From Candidatus Minthousia equi (GTDB taxonomy: Bacteria; Bacteroidota; Bacteroidia; Bacteroidales; Bacteroidaceae), in assembly GCA_018065125.1 (NCBI GenBank), contig JAGHTY010000118.1:1-36483 (forward strand): a stretch of 36,483 bases of DNA. The letters run 5' to 3'. Position numbers and translations under genes: made by a program. Under the pieces are notes generated by a model, which was not told the origin of the DNA, did not search any database, and saw only the letters and a list, made by a program, of their open reading frames with translations. Shown in pieces: positions 34,462-36,483 of the stretch. Position 1 is the stretch's first letter. Every line of letters begins with the position of its first letter.

Positions 34462-34658
34462 ATGGCAGTAGCCCTCTTGGGTGTAGTGACAATGGCGTCT
34501 TGTAGCAAGGACAATGATACGCACAGGGGCGTTTTACCCTCCAAAACCACATCGATGATGCTTCAGGATACGGAGGCGTCCATATCAACCAACTTGAGGT
34601 TTTCATGAATGTGTACATGCAATATCATGCTAAGAACTATAACGTGACTTTCAAGTAA
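34462..34658 (+). pseudogene. Decayed lipoprotein gene (lipobox N-terminus plus out-of-frame C-terminus)
   Basis: MAVALLGVVTMASCSKDNDTHRG..., then in another frame FTLQNHIDDASGYGGVHINQLEVFMNVYMQYHAKNYNVTFK* ending at 34658. Confidence 0.6.
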
Positions 34659-34700
34659 TTCTAAAAAAAACTGTGATACTGTGATCTGTGATCGCAACAA
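34659..34700 (+). repeat. ACTGTGATACTGTGATCTGTGATCGCAA module, copy 4
   Basis: ttctaaaaaaaactgtgatactgtgatctgtgatcgcaacaa. Confidence 0.85.
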
Positions 34701-34735
34701 AAAGAGGCGCTCCTTTCGGAAGCACCTCTTTTTAA
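34698..34735. terminator. Intrinsic terminator AAAAAGAGGcGCTCC-tttc-GGAAGCaCCTCTTTTT
   Basis: Hairpin with flanking A and T tracts; same hairpin family as 22251-22283. Confidence 0.7.
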
Positions 34736-34839
34736 ACCTTTTAAACTTTTACTTCCCCCTTTCTTGCTCCACTACGTTACGCAAGCGAACAAGTTCGAGC
34801 GAAGGGGGATTGAGGGGGTCTCCCTTTAAACTCTAAACT

Positions 34840-36327
34840 CTAATCTTTATCTTTGACAGGGCGAATAGATTGACCGTACCTGCGGCCGCCATCTGCTGTC
34901 TTGTGGCTGCTGCTATTGAAGTACAGGTTCACGGCGTCGCTAGAGCATTCAGAGCCAAGCGTACTCGACCAATACCAACTCCCCGCGCCGTTTTCGCTTG
35001 TGTCGTAACGAACACCGGCAGAAGGCAGGAAGATGCTGTTACCATTAGGACCAGTAATTTCATAACCGACATTACCATCCATTGTAGTCCATTTCCAGGT
35101 GCATTGGTTTACAAGTTCTTCAAATTCTTCTGCTGTTGGCATGCGCCATGTATCTCCCCATCTCTCACGGGCAGTATCATGTCCGCTGTCGGGTTCAATC
35201 TTGGTTTTTCCACCTTTTTTGTAAACAGCCCAACAATTGTCACTATCGTCCTTATAAAGGTCAGTGCTACGCACGCAGTCGAAGCAATTGTCCCATGTGT
35301 ATTCATACTTTGTTTTGGTTTCGCCCCACGCATAGTAGCCGCCAAATTCTCCAGGAGTGTCTGCACCAACATTGCAGGTAGCCCACTTAACACTTAGACC
35401 CAGATCAACCGCTTCGTGTTCTGGTTTATAAACTTCATCTATAGTTCCAGTCAAAGCATACGCCTTACCTTTTACAAAAGGATTCACGGGGTTGGCTTCA
35501 AGCGAATAAATGGCATCATCGCCATTATCGCCATGTTTTACTATTGCCCAAAGTTTCTTGCCAGTTAAATCGGTTGGGGCAATCATGGCATAAACGGTAA
35601 TGGTGTTATCGGTTATTGCTGCATGTCCCACACTATAGCCAATCCTGAAGGTAGAAGATTTCTCGGTTGCTGTAATATCTGGTGCAGCATCAACTGTGGT
35701 TTGGGTTAAATCAACGGTTCCTTTCAGAACAAAGTCTTCATCCTTAATTGAAAGAATAATCTTGTTGGCTTTGTAATAAAAAGGGTCTTTCAACTGAATC
35801 TTTATCAATGAACCCACATGCTTCGAGGTGAAATTGAAGTTTTCGTTACCCTTTGCTGCCATGTAGATGTAGTTGGTCAGGTGCGATAGGTCGGCATCTT
35901 TTGTCTGCATCTGGCCGGTGTAATCAATAGGGATGACTTTTGCATCAGTATCCGTATCGAAATTCTTTGCAGGATAAAAGCTATAATAATTCACTTCGGG
36001 CAAAAGCTTGAACAGTCCTTCGAACTTTCCTGAAGTAGAACCTTCATCATCGGCCACCAATGAAAAGAATCCCCATCCTGTTGCATAAGATGCCTGTGCA
36101 TTCACAGCTATCTTATCGCCTCCCTGCCAAGGGAAAGTGTAACCGCCATCGGTCTTTTCCTTGGCACTTACACGGGTGGCAGGTGCATCAAAACTAGCCG
36201 ACTGAACGGTTATGGTTTGCATTATACTTTTTTCATTATCATCTGTTGAATTGGGTGTTACCTCTTCAACCGCACAGCCACAGAACAGCATGCTGCTCAG
36301 TGCCCAAAGAATAGATTTGTATTTCAT
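34840..36327 (-). CDS. Fimbrillin-like lipoprotein with C-terminal FISUMP-type domain, paralogue of 27022-28371
   Basis: Lipobox SSMLFCGCAVEE; PATRVSAKEKTDGGYTFPWQGGDKIAVNA; AVDLGLSVKWATCNVGADTPGEFGGYYAWGETK. Confidence 0.82.
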   Translation of the reverse strand: MKYKSILWALSSMLFCGCAVEEVTPNSTDDNEKSIMQTITVQSASFDAPATRVSAKEKTDGGYTFPWQGGDKIAVNAQASYATGWGFFSLVADDEGSTSGKFEGLFKLLPEVNYYSFYPAKNFDTDTDAKVIPIDYTGQMQTKDADLSHLTNYIYMAAKGNENFNFTSKHVGSLIKIQLKDPFYYKANKIILSIKDEDFVLKGTVDLTQTTVDAAPDITATEKSSTFRIGYSVGHAAITDNTITVYAMIAPTDLTGKKLWAIVKHGDNGDDAIYSLEANPVNPFVKGKAYALTGTIDEVYKPEHEAVDLGLSVKWATCNVGADTPGEFGGYYAWGETKTKYEYTWDNCFDCVRSTDLYKDDSDNCWAVYKKGGKTKIEPDSGHDTARERWGDTWRMPTAEEFEELVNQCTWKWTTMDGNVGYEITGPNGNSIFLPSAGVRYDTSENGAGSWYWSSTLGSECSSDAVNLYFNSSSHKTADGGRRYGQSIRPVKDKD

Positions 36328-36350
36328 TTGTAAATTCTAAAATAATAATT

Positions 36351-36483
36351 TTACATATCGTCGTTTGTGACGGTTGGGGTACCATCTCCGCTGGTGGCGA
36401 TGATGTCTGCCATTTCCAACTCGATAATCTCAATTACGGGAGTAGTGAACTGCTCCTTTTCTACAATTGTGCTGTTTTCCTTG
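36351..36483 (-). CDS. DIIATSG-type small peptide, partial (start beyond the window end)
   Basis: ...KENSTIVEKEQFTTPVIEIIELEMADIIATSGDGTPTVTNDDM*; matches the 28384-28548 peptide and sits directly upstream of a fimbrillin/FISUMP gene. Confidence 0.72.
   Translation of the reverse strand, partial: KENSTIVEKEQFTTPVIEIIELEMADIIATSGDGTPTVTNDDM

Noticed and set aside
25171-34700. CRISPR array from repeated 30-60 bp units
   Set aside because: Copies are thousands of bases apart with genes between them; no regular spacers and no cas genes.
22251-34735. Paired terminator hairpins (22251-22283 with 34698-34735; 25233-25264 with 26924-26957) as mobile elements
   Set aside because: Short strong terminators can converge or be copied with neighbouring genes; no terminal repeats or target duplications seen.

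Overview
The window looks like a Bacteroidales (Prevotella-like) chromosome segment; this is inferred from gene order and promoter style (-33 TTG, N18-20, -7 TAnnTTTG). It has two parts. (1) About 1-21.4 kb is compact and almost entirely minus-strand. It holds a truncated hybrid two-component regulator (HTCS), a GH43-GH8 fusion enzyme and a PA14-containing GH3 (a xylan-type cluster). These sit directly downstream of the conserved rimP-nusA-infB-cvpA-sufBCDS run, which is followed upstream by a small membrane protein and an S41 protease. (2) About 21.5-36.5 kb is an accessory region. It contains two tandem tRNA-Asn genes, a lipoprotein and a divergent TPR/AraC-type regulator sharing an 18-bp inverted-repeat operator, and a HigBA-like toxin-antitoxin pair. 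It also has an orphan CdiA-CT-like nuclease domain protein with a nearby XRE gene, a patatin-like outer-membrane protein, and two copies of a cassette made of a ~50-aa DIIATSG peptide plus a fimbrillin/FISUMP lipoprotein. The accessory intergenic regions are filled with mosaic repeats whose halves appear to be reassorted at a GAGCGAAGCGAG core. Strongest hunt results: the mosaic repeat family, a two-copy structured RNA with compensatory changes in both stems, a single-copy sRNA candidate with promoter and terminator, an operator motif at constant spacing to the -7 box at two loci, the unannotated DIIATSG peptides, and a terminator-like hairpin in the rimP-nusA leader. All calls come from reading the sequence; no database search or folding software was run.
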